Below are positions 9,863 through 19,332 of a DNA stretch of 63,963 nucleotides, piece after piece. The DNA is taken from positions 1-63,963 of the forward strand of contig NZ_JAODAB010000030.1 in the NCBI RefSeq assembly GCF_025336485.1, in the 5' to 3' direction. The translations under genes were made by a program, and so were the position numbers. Every line of letters starts with the position of its first letter. Position 1 is the stretch's first letter. The stretch is from Pseudomonas citri. GTDB taxonomy: Bacteria; Pseudomonadota; Gammaproteobacteria; Pseudomonadales; Pseudomonadaceae. The notes below the pieces were generated by a model that saw only the letters and a program-made list of their open reading frames with translations, was not told the origin of the DNA and ran no database searches.

Positions 9863-11329
9863 TTACGCCATTCGCACACCAGGCGTCAGGCTGGCTGGCA
9901 TCGCCAGGCTCGGGGTCTCCAGGGACGCCACCGGGTACGCGCAGTAGTCGGCCGCGTAGTAGGCACTGGCGCGATGGTTGCCCGAAGCCCCGACACCACC
10001 AAACGGCGCGCTGCTCGCTGCACCCGTCAGTTGCTTGTTCCAGTTGACGATACCGGCGCGGCTTTGCAGCCAGAACTGCTGGTAACGCTCTTGCGAATCC
10101 GACAGCAACCCGGCAGCCAGGCCATATTGGGTGTTGTTGGCTTCGGCGATGGCCGCCGGAAAATCCGTATAGCGGATCACTTGCAGCAACGGCCCGAACA
10201 ATTCCTCGTCGGGACGCTCGGCCACCGCCGTCACGTCCAGGATGCCCGGTGTCAGTAACGCCGCCTGGGCCAGGGGCTGGGTCATGGCCAGCAGCGCTAC
10301 CGCACCCAGGCCAAGCAAATGGTTTTGCGCATCCATCAACGCCTTGGCCGCGCCCAGGGAAATCACCGAGCCCATGAACGGCGCCGGTTGCTGGTCGAAG
10401 GCACCGACCTCGAGGGTCGAGCTGACCGCCACCAGGCGCGCCAGCAAGGCATCGCCCCACGCACCTTCCGGCACCAGCAGGCGGCGTGCGCAAGTGCAGC
10501 GCTGCCCGGCGGAAATGAACGCGGACTGAATAATGGTGTAGACCGCCGCATCGACGTCCACCACCTGGTCCACCACCAGTGGATTATTACCGCCCATTTC
10601 CAGCGCCAGGATCTTGTCCGGGCGACCGGAGAATTGTTGATGCAACAGATTGCCGGTGCGGCTGGAGCCGGTGAAGAACAAGCCGTCGATTCCCGGGTTC
10701 GCCGCCAGGGCGATGCCGGTTTCCCGAGCCCCTTGCAGCAGGTTCAACACACCCGCCGGCAGGCCGGCCTCGACCCAGCACTTGACCGTCAGCTCGGCGA
10801 CTTTGGGCGTCAGCTCACTCGGCTTGAACAGCACACTGTTGCCCGCCAACAGCGCCGGTACGATGTGACCGTTGGGCAGGTGGCCGGGGAAGTTGTAAGG
10901 GCCGAACACCGCCACCACGCCGTGGGGCTTGTGGCGCAACACGGCAGTGGCATCGCCCAGGGGGCCGCTCTTTTCGCCGGTCCGCTCGCGGTAGCTCTGC
11001 ACCGAAATGGCAACCTTGTTGATCATGCTGGTGACTTCGGTGGCCGCTTCCCACAACGGCTTGCCGGTTTCCTCGCCGATGCAATAAGCCAATTCGTCAG
11101 CGTGTTTCTTCAGGGTTGTGGCAAAAGCTTCCAGCACCTGGATGCGTTCCTCCAGCGGGCGCCGAGCCCACTCCGGGAATGCCTGGCGCGCGGCCTGCAC
11201 CGCCGACTCGACTTGTGCCGCCGTCGCGCCTTTGCCCGACCACAGCACGTGCTGGGTCACCGGGTTCAACGACTCGAAGACGTCGCCCTGGCCTTCCAGC
11301 CAGCTTCCTGCGATGTACAGCGATTTCAT
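9863..11329 (-). CDS. astD: succinylglutamic semialdehyde dehydrogenase
   Basis: A 488-residue NAD-dependent aldehyde dehydrogenase that oxidises N-succinylglutamate semialdehyde to succinylglutamate. Motifs: FTGSSRTGNLLH for cofactor binding, LEMGGNNPLVV with the general-base Glu, and the catalytic Cys in SAGQRCTCARR (near residue 289). It starts MKSLYIAGSW. The start codon overlaps the stop of aruG (TAATG-type, one shared base at 11329), so the two are translationally coupled. Confidence 0.96.
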   Translation of the reverse strand: MKSLYIAGSWLEGQGDVFESLNPVTQHVLWSGKGATAAQVESAVQAARQAFPEWARRPLEERIQVLEAFATTLKKHADELAYCIGEETGKPLWEAATEVTSMINKVAISVQSYRERTGEKSGPLGDATAVLRHKPHGVVAVFGPYNFPGHLPNGHIVPALLAGNSVLFKPSELTPKVAELTVKCWVEAGLPAGVLNLLQGARETGIALAANPGIDGLFFTGSSRTGNLLHQQFSGRPDKILALEMGGNNPLVVDQVVDVDAAVYTIIQSAFISAGQRCTCARRLLVPEGAWGDALLARLVAVSSTLEVGAFDQQPAPFMGSVISLGAAKALMDAQNHLLGLGAVALLAMTQPLAQAALLTPGILDVTAVAERPDEELFGPLLQVIRYTDFPAAIAEANNTQYGLAAGLLSDSQERYQQFWLQSRAGIVNWNKQLTGAASSAPFGGVGASGNHRASAYYAADYCAYPVASLETPSLAMPASLTPGVRMA

Positions 11330-12354
11330 TATTTCGACTCCCGAGCGGGGGACAACGCGACGGCACGCACCTGGTCGCCGGCATTGAGTTGAAGACGTTT
11401 GGCGGTCAGCGGATCGACCACCAGGGTGCCTGCGGCGAGGCGCGCCGGCGCCGCAGTGATGCGGCACTCCAGGCACTTGCGGTTATGAATGAGGAATGGC
11501 GTGGCGTCATCGCCGGGCGTGCCGATGGCCAGCACCAGCGCCTGGCTGTCGCGAACCGCGCGGATCTTGCTGGTTTCGCATTCCACGGCCGGGCCGGCGT
11601 CGAAGATGTCGACGTAACCCTGGTAGCTGAAGCCTTCGCTCTTGAGCATCGCCAACGCCGGCTCGGTATCCGGGTGCACCTGGGCAATCACGGCACGGGC
11701 GTCTTCGGACAAGAAACAGGTGTACAGCGGGAACTTGGGCATCAGTTCGGCAATGAATGCCTTGTTGCCCACGCCGGTCAGGTAGTCGGCCTGGCTGAAT
11801 TCCATCTTGAAAAAATGCCGGCCCAGGCTTTCCCAGAACGGTGAACGGCCCTGGTCATCGGACATGCCGCGCATTTCGGCAATGATCTTGTTGCCGAACA
11901 ATTGCTTGAATTCAGCGATGAACAGCAACCGCGCCTTGGCCAGCATGCGGCCATTGAGGCCGGTGCGGTAGTCGGCGTGCAGGAACAACGAGCACAGTTC
12001 GGAATTGCCGGTCAGGTCGTTGGCCAGGAACAGGGTCGGGATTTCCCGGTAGATGTTCAACTCCTGGGAGGCGCTGACCGTCAGGCCGACCCGGAAGTTG
12101 TACCAGGGCTCGCGCAGCCCCACGGCACCGGCGATGGCCGAGATGCCCACCACGCGACCATCGTCGTCTTCGAGCACGAACAGGTAGTCCGCATCACCGC
12201 GCCCGGCTTCGCCACGAAAGGTCTTCTCGGCCCAGCCGACGCGATGGGCCAGGCGCTGTTCGTTGGCCGGCAGGGTGGTCAAGCCGGTACCGGTGCTGCG
12301 GGCCAGGTCGATCAGAGCGGGTAAATCGCTGCTGCGTACGGGACGAACGATCAT
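11329..12354 (-). CDS. aruG: arginine N-succinyltransferase, beta/AII subunit
   Basis: A 341-residue GNAT-related AstA-family protein (MIVRPVRSSDLPAL start, YFNFRVGLTV-like core, GRSPFWESLGRHFF motif). In Pseudomonas the first AST enzyme is a heteromer of AruF and AruG that succinylates the alpha-amino group of arginine or ornithine with succinyl-CoA. This copy is adjacent to astD, where aruG lies in P. aeruginosa. It is separated from aruF by 60 bp and overlaps astD by one base. Confidence 0.94.
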   Translation of the reverse strand: MIVRPVRSSDLPALIDLARSTGTGLTTLPANEQRLAHRVGWAEKTFRGEAGRGDADYLFVLEDDDGRVVGISAIAGAVGLREPWYNFRVGLTVSASQELNIYREIPTLFLANDLTGNSELCSLFLHADYRTGLNGRMLAKARLLFIAEFKQLFGNKIIAEMRGMSDDQGRSPFWESLGRHFFKMEFSQADYLTGVGNKAFIAELMPKFPLYTCFLSEDARAVIAQVHPDTEPALAMLKSEGFSYQGYVDIFDAGPAVECETSKIRAVRDSQALVLAIGTPGDDATPFLIHNRKCLECRITAAPARLAAGTLVVDPLTAKRLQLNAGDQVRAVALSPARESK

Positions 12355-12414
12355 GCTATCTCCTCAAACGGGTCGCTCACGCCACCCGCGAAACTCAACT
12401 GTAAGGCGGGGCCA

Positions 12415-13434
12415 TCAAACCGCGACCAGGCGAACACTGGCGCCTTCGCCGACGCCCAGGGCTTCGGCCGCTGCCATGTCCAGGGTCACTGGCTTGCCGG
12501 GCGCGTAATCGAGCTCCAGCAGCACCGCGCGGTAATCCTGCAACAAGCCGTTGGCCACCAGGTATTGCCGGCCGGCACCCTTCACGGCTTCACCGATTTT
12601 CACCGGCACCACGCGGCTCTGGGCAATCGAGCGGATACCCGAGACCCGGGCATGCAGGGTCGGACCACCGTCGAAGATGTCGATGTAGTGATCGGTCTCG
12701 AAGCCTTCGCGCATCAGGATGTCGAAGGTGATCTGCGCACGCGGATGGACCTGGCCCATGGCTTCTTGCGCGGCGTCCGGCAGCAGCGGCACGTAGATCG
12801 GGTAATGGGGCATCAGCTCGGCAAGGAACGTACGGCTTTTCAGCCCGCACAAGCGCTCGGCGGCGGCGTAGTTGAGGTCGAAGAAGTTGCGACCGATGGC
12901 GTCCCAGAACGGCGAGTCGCCATGCTCATCGCTGTAACCGACGATCTCGGTCACCACCGAATCGGCGAAGCGCTCCGGGTGGCTGGCGACGAACAGCAGC
13001 CGCCCGCGGGAATTGAGTTCCGACCACGGCGACCCTACCAGTTCCGGCACCACATAGAAGCTGGTGAGCAGGCTGTTGCCGGTCAGGTCGTGGCACTGGG
13101 AGAGCACGTGGATCTTGTTGTGGATCTTCAGTTCACGGGAGGCGTGAACGAAGGTCTCGTTGCGAAAGCTGTAGAACGGTTCGGAGTAACCGGCTGACGC
13201 GACGATGGCCGAACAGCCCGCCAGCTTGCCGGTCTCGGTGTCTTCGAGAACGAAGAAATAGCTTTCTTCGCCGTTGAAGCTGACCTCGGCGGCAAACGAG
13301 GCTTCGCTCGCGGCGATCTTGTCGCTCAGGCGTTCCACGTCATCCGGCAAGGAAGTGACACCAATCGGACTGTCCGCAGCCAGACGCTGTACCTCGCCCA
13401 GATCAGCCATTTGCGCGGGGCGCATCACCAGCAT
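12415..13434 (-). CDS. aruF: arginine/ornithine N-succinyltransferase, alpha/AI subunit
   Basis: A 339-residue AstA-family protein paralogous to aruG (MLVMRPAQMADLGE start, GDSPFWDAIGRNFFDL motif). It is expected to pair with AruG in the succinyl-CoA:arginine succinyltransferase. The start at 13434 restores the family N-terminus; the 55 residues upstream in frame are translated REP sequence. A 203-bp gap containing a REPIN separates it from aruC, so readthrough from aruC may be modulated there. Confidence 0.94.
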   Translation of the reverse strand: MLVMRPAQMADLGEVQRLAADSPIGVTSLPDDVERLSDKIAASEASFAAEVSFNGEESYFFVLEDTETGKLAGCSAIVASAGYSEPFYSFRNETFVHASRELKIHNKIHVLSQCHDLTGNSLLTSFYVVPELVGSPWSELNSRGRLLFVASHPERFADSVVTEIVGYSDEHGDSPFWDAIGRNFFDLNYAAAERLCGLKSRTFLAELMPHYPIYVPLLPDAAQEAMGQVHPRAQITFDILMREGFETDHYIDIFDGGPTLHARVSGIRSIAQSRVVPVKIGEAVKGAGRQYLVANGLLQDYRAVLLELDYAPGKPVTLDMAAAEALGVGEGASVRLVAV

Positions 13435-13508
13435 GGTGTCACTCCTTAACTTGAAATAAAGGGTTCGACCCAAAAAGATCGATACACATAGAAAAAATAG
13501 CGGTTCCC

Positions 13509-13596
13509 TGTAGGAGCAAAGCTTGCTCGCGATACAGACAAGGGGTTTACCTGTCACACCGAGGCGATTCCATCGCGAGCAAGCTTTGCTCCCACA
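13509..13596. repeat. REP-like inverted pair between aruC and aruF
   Basis: TAGGAGCAAAGCTTGCTCGCGAT and the facing ATCGCGAGCAAGCTTTGCTCCCAC enclose about 40 bp. It is the same doublet class as 5930-6019. It lies within the presumed ast transcript and may stabilise or attenuate it. Confidence 0.8.
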
Positions 13597-13637
13597 CATA
13601 CCCAGCTCCCACAGGAGAGCCGGGCAAGTGCCTGAAA

Positions 13638-14858
13638 TCAGGCTTGGGTCAGCTTCGCCACTGCCCGCTCGAAGCGGTCCAGGCCAGCGTCGATGTCAGC
13701 GTCTTCCACCACCAGGCTCGGGGCGAAACGAACCACGTCCGGGCCGGCTTGCAGGATCATCAGGCCTTCCTGTTCGGCGGCGTTGAAGATGTCCTTGGCC
13801 TTGCCTTTCCAGGCGTCGTTCAGCACGCAACCGAGCAACAGCCCCATGCCTCGCACTTGGGTGAACAGGCCGTACTTCTCGCCGATCTGCTCCAGGCGTG
13901 CCTTGAACTTGCGATGCTTGGCCTTGACCCCACCGAGCACTTCAGGGGTGTTGACCACGTCGATCACCGCCTCGCCCACTGCACAGGCCAGCGGGTTGCC
14001 GCCGTACGTGGTGCCGTGGGTGCCGACTACCAGATGCTTGGCCAGTGCTTCGGTGGTGAGCATCGCGGCAATCGGGAAACCGCCGCCCAGGCTCTTGGCG
14101 CTGGTGAGGATGTCCGGGACCACGCCGTAGTGCATGTAGGCGAACAGTTCGCCGGTGCGGCCCATGCCAGTCTGTACTTCGTCGAACACCAACAATGCAT
14201 TGTGCGCATCGCACAGGTCGCGGGCGCCTTGCAGGTAGCCCTTCTCGGCCGGCAACACACCGCCCTCGCCCTGGATCGGCTCCAGCACCACGGCGCAGGT
14301 TTTGTCCGAGATCGCCGCTTTCAACGCCGCCAGGTCGTTATAGGGAACGTGGGTGATGCCGGTAATTTTAGGACCGAAGCCGTCGGAGTATTTCGATTGC
14401 CCGCCGACATTGACGGTGAACAGGGTGCGGCCGTGGAAGCTGTTGAGCGCGGCGATGATTTCGTATTTCTCGCTGCCGAAACGGTCGAACGCGACGCGAC
14501 GGGCCAGCTTGAAGGCCGCCTCGTTGGCTTCAGCGCCGGAGTTGCAGAAGAATGCACGCTCGGCAAAGGTGGCGTTGACCAGTTTATGGGCCAGGCGCAA
14601 GGCCGGTTCGTTGGTGAACACGTTCGACACATGCCACAGCTTGTTGGCTTGCTCGGTCAAGGCGCCCACCAGTGCCGGATGGGCATGGCCCAGTACGTTG
14701 ACTGCGATGCCGCCAGCGAAATCGATCAGCTCACGACCGGATTGATCCCACACGCGGGAACCGGCGCCACGCACTGGAATGAAGGCTGCAGGCGCATAGT
14801 TGGGAACCATAACCTGGTCGAAATCGGCGCGTTGTACCGCGGCTTGCTCAACGGACAT
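13638..14858 (-). CDS. aruC: succinylornithine/acetylornithine aminotransferase
   Basis: A 406-residue class III PLP aminotransferase. AruC/AstC converts succinylornithine to its semialdehyde in arginine catabolism and can also serve as the biosynthetic acetylornithine transaminase. Motifs: VFDEVQTGMGRTG and the PLP lysine in SAKSLGGGFPIA (near residue 252), then THGTTYGGNPLACAV. It is the first gene of the ast cluster. The region upstream (14937-14973) carries a good ArgR operator match, consistent with arginine induction. Confidence 0.95.
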   Translation of the reverse strand: MSVEQAAVQRADFDQVMVPNYAPAAFIPVRGAGSRVWDQSGRELIDFAGGIAVNVLGHAHPALVGALTEQANKLWHVSNVFTNEPALRLAHKLVNATFAERAFFCNSGAEANEAAFKLARRVAFDRFGSEKYEIIAALNSFHGRTLFTVNVGGQSKYSDGFGPKITGITHVPYNDLAALKAAISDKTCAVVLEPIQGEGGVLPAEKGYLQGARDLCDAHNALLVFDEVQTGMGRTGELFAYMHYGVVPDILTSAKSLGGGFPIAAMLTTEALAKHLVVGTHGTTYGGNPLACAVGEAVIDVVNTPEVLGGVKAKHRKFKARLEQIGEKYGLFTQVRGMGLLLGCVLNDAWKGKAKDIFNAAEQEGLMILQAGPDVVRFAPSLVVEDADIDAGLDRFERAVAKLTQA

Positions 14859-14936
14859 CGGAGTCTCCTGAAGAGGAACACCCGCCTGAAACTGGCGAGC
14901 GATGAAAGGATTGTAAGGACAGTTTTCAGCCCGGCC

Positions 14937-14973
14937 TTGCCGCCAAGCGACAACTTCTTATAGCGCCAACCCA
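14937..14973 (-). promoter_or_regulatory. candidate ArgR operator upstream of aruC
   Basis: On the minus strand two half-sites occur in direct repeat with the spacing of the P. aeruginosa ArgR consensus TGTCGC-N8-AA-N5: TGGGTT-N8-AA-N5 followed by TGTCGC-N8-AA. A further TGTCGC-N8-AA half-site is at 15003-14988. The site is about 80 bp upstream of the aruC start. Confidence 0.7.
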
Positions 14974-15105
14974 CGTTTTGCGCGGGTTTACGGCAATGCG
15001 ACAAATACCGTCGCAAAGGCGCAGTTTAAACGTTGCGGCAGGATTTTAGGCAGCGGCTTCTACATTTCCCTGGCCGGACCTATCACTTGTGGCGCGGGGA
15101 TTTAT

Positions 15106-15132
15106 CTGTGGGAGCAAAACTTGCTCCCACAG
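15106..15132. terminator. hairpin downstream of argR
   Basis: CTGTGGGAGCAAAACTTGCTCCCACAG is a nearly perfect palindromic REP-type hairpin, 38 bp after the argR stop and upstream of the aruC promoter region. It probably insulates aruC from the aot-argR transcript. The stretch 14859-15169 holds only this and the ArgR sites. Confidence 0.55.
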
Positions 15133-15169
15133 ATTTCCTCGCCAACAGGGAGAAGGTGTTGTGCCGGCC

Positions 15170-16150
15170 CTAGCCGCGCTCGGACGGCACCGAAGACAAT
15201 TCGAACGGGCTGCTGCTGCGGCGTTGGTTGCGGTCTTCCCGCGGCGTGGCGCCGAAGAAGTTGCGATAGGCACTGGAGAAGTGTGGCCCCGAGGAAAAAC
15301 CGCAGGACAGGCCGATCTGGATGATGGACTTGCTGGTCTGCATCAGCATCTGCCGGGCCTTGTTCAAGCGCAGTTCGAGGTAATACTGACTGGGCACGCG
15401 GTTGAGGTATTGCTTGAAGATCCGCTCCAACTGCCGGCGCGATACGCACACATGCTGGGCGATTTCATCGGTGGTCAGCGGTTCTTCGATGTTGGCTTCC
15501 ATCAACAGCACCGCTTGGGTGAGCTTCGGGTGGCTGGAGCCGAGACGATTTTGCAACGGGATACGCTGGCGCTCGCCGCCTTCGCGAATACGCTCGACCA
15601 CCAACTCCTCCGACACCGCGCCGGACAGCTCCGCGCCGTGATCGCGGGCCAGCACCGCCAGCAACAGGTCGAGCACCGACATGCCGCCACACGCGGTCAG
15701 GCGATCACGATCCCAATCGAACAAATGGCTGGTGGCGATGACCTTGGGAAAGCGCTCCGCGAAATCGTCCTGCCAGCGCCAGTGCACCGCGGCACGGTAA
15801 CCGTCGAGCAAACCCAACTGGGCCAGCGGATAGACGCCGGCGGACAAACCACCGATCACACAACCGGCACGCACCAGTTGCTTGAGCGCGCTGCTGAGGG
15901 GCGACGCCAGTGTCGTCGGCGGCTCATCGGCCAGCAGGAACAGCTTCTGCAAGCCTTCGAGCTTGCCGGCCCAGGGTTCGCCCGGTAATTGCCAGGCACC
16001 TTCGGCCGGGGGCTCGGCCTGCAAGAACGACAACTCGTAGACCACCTCCGGGTGCACGCGCTGAGCGACACGCAAGGCCTCCTCGGCCAGCGCCAGCGTC
16101 AGGGCTTTAGTGCTGGGCCAAATCAGGAAACCAATTCGATGGGCAGTCAT
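15170..16150 (-). CDS. argR: arginine-responsive transcriptional regulator ArgR (AraC/XylS family)
   Basis: A 326-residue regulator with an N-terminal DJ-1/PfpI-like domain (about 1-190, GGLSAGVYPLAQLG nucleophile-elbow-like region) and a C-terminal AraC double helix-turn-helix (about 220-310: TTDEIAQHVCVSRRQLERIF and the SIIQIGLSCGFSSGPHFSS signature). In Pseudomonas this ArgR, unrelated to E. coli ArgR, activates aru/aot in response to arginine and represses biosynthetic genes. It lies downstream of aotP on the same strand, the canonical aot-argR order, and close to its two probable operators. Confidence 0.93.
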   Translation of the reverse strand: MTAHRIGFLIWPSTKALTLALAEEALRVAQRVHPEVVYELSFLQAEPPAEGAWQLPGEPWAGKLEGLQKLFLLADEPPTTLASPLSSALKQLVRAGCVIGGLSAGVYPLAQLGLLDGYRAAVHWRWQDDFAERFPKVIATSHLFDWDRDRLTACGGMSVLDLLLAVLARDHGAELSGAVSEELVVERIREGGERQRIPLQNRLGSSHPKLTQAVLLMEANIEEPLTTDEIAQHVCVSRRQLERIFKQYLNRVPSQYYLELRLNKARQMLMQTSKSIIQIGLSCGFSSGPHFSSAYRNFFGATPREDRNQRRSSSPFELSSVPSERG

Positions 16151-16262
16151 GGCGGGCGATCCGAAGCGAAAACAGTGTTAAAGCCAAAAGCGGCTGCAAC
16201 CAAATTAGACCATCTGGCGCACGCCGCGCAGAATGACCTGAATCAGGTATGAACGGGAGCGA

Positions 16263-17027
16263 TTACTTCAGGCTGCCCGACAAAAATTGTTGCAAGCGTT
16301 CTGACTGCGGGTTGACCAGCACTTCGCGCGGGTTACCGCTTTCCTCGACAATGCCCTTGTGCAGGAACACCAACTGGTTCGACACCTCACGGGCAAAGCC
16401 CATTTCGTGAGTCACTACCACCATGGTCCGGCCTTCCTGGGCCAGGGCCTGCATGACCTTGAGCACATCGCCCACCAACTCAGGGTCGAGGGCTGAAGTC
16501 GGCTCGTCGAACAACATCACTTCCGGCTCCATCGCCAGCGCACGGGCAATCGCCACGCGCTGTTGCTCACCGCCGGACATGTGGCCCGGGTAGGCGTCCT
16601 TGCGATGGGCCACGCCGACCTTGTTCAGGTAGTGCTCGGCCTTCTCCCGCGCTTCAGCCTTGGCCACGCCCAGTACATGCACGGGCGCTTCCATGATGTT
16701 TTCCAGCGCGGTCATGTGGGACCACAGGTTGAAATGCTGGAACACCATCGACAACCGCGAACGCATGCGTTGCAGCTGCTTGGGATCGGCGGCCTTCAAG
16801 GCACCGTCCTTGCCAGCGACCAGTTTCAGCTCTTCGTTGTTGAGCAGGATCTTGCCGGCATGAGGTTGTTCGAGCAGGTTGATGCAACGCAGGAACGTAC
16901 TCTTGCCGGAGCCACTGGAGCCGATGATGCTGATCACATCGCCAGCGGCGGCCTTCAGGGACACGCCCTTGAGCACTTCATGACTGCCATAGCGTTTATG
17001 CAGGTCTTGGACTTCAAGCTTGTACAT
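16263..17027 (-). CDS. aotP: arginine/ornithine ABC transporter ATPase
   Basis: A 254-residue ABC ATPase of the polar amino acid (HisP) family. Walker A GSSGSGKST, ABC signature MSGGEQQRVAIARA, Walker B VMLFDEPTSALD and the switch histidine in VVVTHEMGF are all present. It energises uptake of arginine/ornithine through AotQM with AotJ. The start MYKLEVQDLHKRYG gives 254 residues, equal to the P. aeruginosa length as I recall. The 56-bp gap to aotM leaves no room for aotO. Confidence 0.94.
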   Translation of the reverse strand: MYKLEVQDLHKRYGSHEVLKGVSLKAAAGDVISIIGSSGSGKSTFLRCINLLEQPHAGKILLNNEELKLVAGKDGALKAADPKQLQRMRSRLSMVFQHFNLWSHMTALENIMEAPVHVLGVAKAEAREKAEHYLNKVGVAHRKDAYPGHMSGGEQQRVAIARALAMEPEVMLFDEPTSALDPELVGDVLKVMQALAQEGRTMVVVTHEMGFAREVSNQLVFLHKGIVEESGNPREVLVNPQSERLQQFLSGSLK

Positions 17028-17083
17028 GCGGTCGATTCTCACAAAACGTCAGTCGTTGGGCAGTCGATCGGGTCGATGCGTTA

Positions 17084-17782
17084 TCAGTGCTTGCGCGGAG
17101 CCAGGTAACCCAGCCAGCGGCGCTCGGCCAGTTTGAACAGGCGCACCAGGATGAAGGTCAGGCACAGGTAGAAAACACCGGCCGTGATGTAGGCCTCGAA
17201 CGGCAGGTAATACTGGGCATTTACCGTACGCGCAGCGCCGGTGATATCGATCAGCGTCACGATGGAAGCCAGACTGGTGGTCTGCAACATCATGATCACT
17301 TCGTTGCTGTATTGCGGCAGCGCCCGGCGCAGGGCCGATGGCAACAGGATCCGCCGGTACAGCTTGGCGCGGGACATACCCATGGCCTTGGCCGCCTCGA
17401 TCTCACCATTGGGCGTGGCACGCAGGCTGCCGGCGATGATTTCGGCAGTGTAGGCGCTGGTGTTGATGGCGAAGGCCAGGCACGCACAGAACGTCGCGCT
17501 GGACAGCCACGGCCAGAGGAAGCTTTCGCGCACCACCTGGAACTGCGCCAACCCGTAGTAGATCAGGAACAATTGCACCAGCATCGGCGTGCCGCGAATG
17601 ACGTAGGTGTAGAGCCAGGCGGTCATGTTGACCAACGGCTGCTTGGACACCCGCATCAGCGCCAGAGGCAATGCCGCCAGCAGGCCAAAGAACAGCGACA
17701 AGGCCAACAGCTTGAGGGTGGTCAGCAAGCCACTGAAGTACAGCGGCAAGGCGTCATAGATGACGTTGTAGTCGAAGATCAT
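17084..17782 (-). CDS. aotM: arginine/ornithine ABC transporter permease
   Basis: A 232-residue HisM-type inner-membrane permease. It has about five hydrophobic helices and the EAA-loop region GEIEAAKAMGMSRAKLYRRILLPSALR for ATPase contact. It overlaps aotQ by 4 bases (17779-17782, ATGA-type), as is usual for coupled permease subunits. Second membrane gene after aotJ. Confidence 0.93.
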   Translation of the reverse strand: MIFDYNVIYDALPLYFSGLLTTLKLLALSLFFGLLAALPLALMRVSKQPLVNMTAWLYTYVIRGTPMLVQLFLIYYGLAQFQVVRESFLWPWLSSATFCACLAFAINTSAYTAEIIAGSLRATPNGEIEAAKAMGMSRAKLYRRILLPSALRRALPQYSNEVIMMLQTTSLASIVTLIDITGAARTVNAQYYLPFEAYITAGVFYLCLTFILVRLFKLAERRWLGYLAPRKH

Positions 17783-18468
17783 AGATCAGCCGCCCTTACG
17801 CCTACCGAGTAGCGCTTCTCAAGGTGACGCAATGCCAGCAACGAGACGCTGGTGATCACCAGGTACATCGCCGCCACTGCGAGGAAGAAGGTGAAAGGTT
17901 CGCGGGTGGCGTCCGCCGCCTGCTTGGCCTTGAACATCATGTCTTGCAGACCCACCACCGAAATCAGCGCGGTAGCCTTGGTCAATACCAGCCAGTTGTT
18001 GGTGAAGCCCGGAATGGCCAGGCGAATCATCTGCGGCACCAGCACCCGGAAAAACACCTGGACCCCACTCATGCCATACGCCATGCCCGCCTCGGCCTGC
18101 CCCTTGGGGATCGCCATGAACGCGCCGCGAAAGGTCTCCGACAAGTAGGCCCCGAAGATGAAACCCAGGGTGCCGATACCGGCCGCCAGCGGGTTGAGGT
18201 CGATGTAGTCGTCATAACCAAGCATCGGCGCCACGCGGTTGAGCAAGTCCTGACCGCCGTAGAAAATCAGCAGGATCAGCACCAGGTCGGGAATGCCGCG
18301 AATGACCGTGGAATACAGGTCTCCGAGCCACGCCAGCCAGCGCACCGGCGACAGGCGCAACGCGACGCCGATCAACCCCAGGACGATGGCCAGGGCCATG
18401 GACGACAAGGCGAGCTGAAGCGTCAACCATGCGCCATCGAGGATGACAGCCCCATAGCCTTTCAACAT
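17779..18468 (-). CDS. aotQ: arginine/ornithine ABC transporter permease
   Basis: A 229-residue HisQ-type permease, with hydrophobic N-terminal helices, the TVIRGIPDLVLILLIFYGG region and an EAA loop (GQAEAGMAYGMSGVQVFFRVLVPQ). It partners AotM to form the transmembrane channel. It begins 90 bp downstream of aotJ and overlaps aotM by 4 bases. Confidence 0.93.
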   Translation of the reverse strand: MLKGYGAVILDGAWLTLQLALSSMALAIVLGLIGVALRLSPVRWLAWLGDLYSTVIRGIPDLVLILLIFYGGQDLLNRVAPMLGYDDYIDLNPLAAGIGTLGFIFGAYLSETFRGAFMAIPKGQAEAGMAYGMSGVQVFFRVLVPQMIRLAIPGFTNNWLVLTKATALISVVGLQDMMFKAKQAADATREPFTFFLAVAAMYLVITSVSLLALRHLEKRYSVGVRAADL

Positions 18469-18558
18469 GATTCAGGTCCTCGAAAGTGGGATGAAAAAAT
18501 GGCGCAAACCGCAGGGATCCTGTTGCTTGCGCCATTTCGCAGGAATGACGGAACGTCG

Positions 18559-19332
18559 TTACTGGCCGTAGATGTCGAAGGCGAAGTACTTATCCTGGAT
18601 TTGTTTGTATTTGCCATTGGCGCGAATCGCGGTGATCGCGTTGTTGATCTTGTCCTTCAACGCATCACCCTTGCGCACCGCGATACCAATGCCGTCGCCG
18701 AAGTAGGCGGGGTCGGTGAACGCTGGACCAACGAACGCGAAACCTTTGCCGGCATCGGTCTTCAGGAAGCCGTCATCGAGCAGCGTAGCGTCTGCCACGG
18801 TGCCGTCGAGGCGGCCAGCGGCCACGTCCAGGTAGATCTCGTTCTGCGAACCGTATGGCTTGACCTCGACACCTTTTGGCGCCAGGACTTCACGGGCGAA
18901 ACGCTCGTGGATCGAACCACGCTGCACACCGATGTTCTTGCCCTTGAGCTCGGCCAGGCTATCGCCCACCTGGGTGCCGGACTTCATCACCAGGCGCGCC
19001 GGGGTGTTGTAGTACTTGTTGGTGAAATCAACGGACTTCTTGCGATCTTCGGTGATCGACATCGACGACAGGATCGCATCGATCTTGCGAACCTTGAGCG
19101 CCGGGATCAGGCCGTCGAACTCCTGCTCGACCCACTGGCACTTGACCTTCATTTCTTCGCACAGCGCATTGCCGATGTCGTAGTCGAAACCGACGATGCT
19201 GCCATCCGGAGCCTTCGAGGCGAACGGAGGGTAAGCCGCCTCGATACCGATCTTCAGGGGCTTTTCATCAGCGAATGTCGGCAAGGACAGCACGGACAGT
19301 GCCAGGGCGCCAAGCAGCACAAGTTTCTTCAT
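18559..19332 (-). CDS. aotJ: arginine/ornithine periplasmic binding protein
   Basis: A 257-residue family 3 solute-binding protein. The Sec signal peptide MKKLVLLGALALSVLSLPTFA is cleaved before DEKPLKIGIEAAYPPF. The IVGFDYDIGNALCEEM motif and two predicted lobes fit the lysine/arginine/ornithine-binding class. The start at 19332 gives the signal peptide; 17 upstream in-frame residues are discarded. First gene of the aot operon, with a candidate ArgR operator about 170 bp upstream. Confidence 0.94.
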   Translation of the reverse strand: MKKLVLLGALALSVLSLPTFADEKPLKIGIEAAYPPFASKAPDGSIVGFDYDIGNALCEEMKVKCQWVEQEFDGLIPALKVRKIDAILSSMSITEDRKKSVDFTNKYYNTPARLVMKSGTQVGDSLAELKGKNIGVQRGSIHERFAREVLAPKGVEVKPYGSQNEIYLDVAAGRLDGTVADATLLDDGFLKTDAGKGFAFVGPAFTDPAYFGDGIGIAVRKGDALKDKINNAITAIRANGKYKQIQDKYFAFDIYGQ

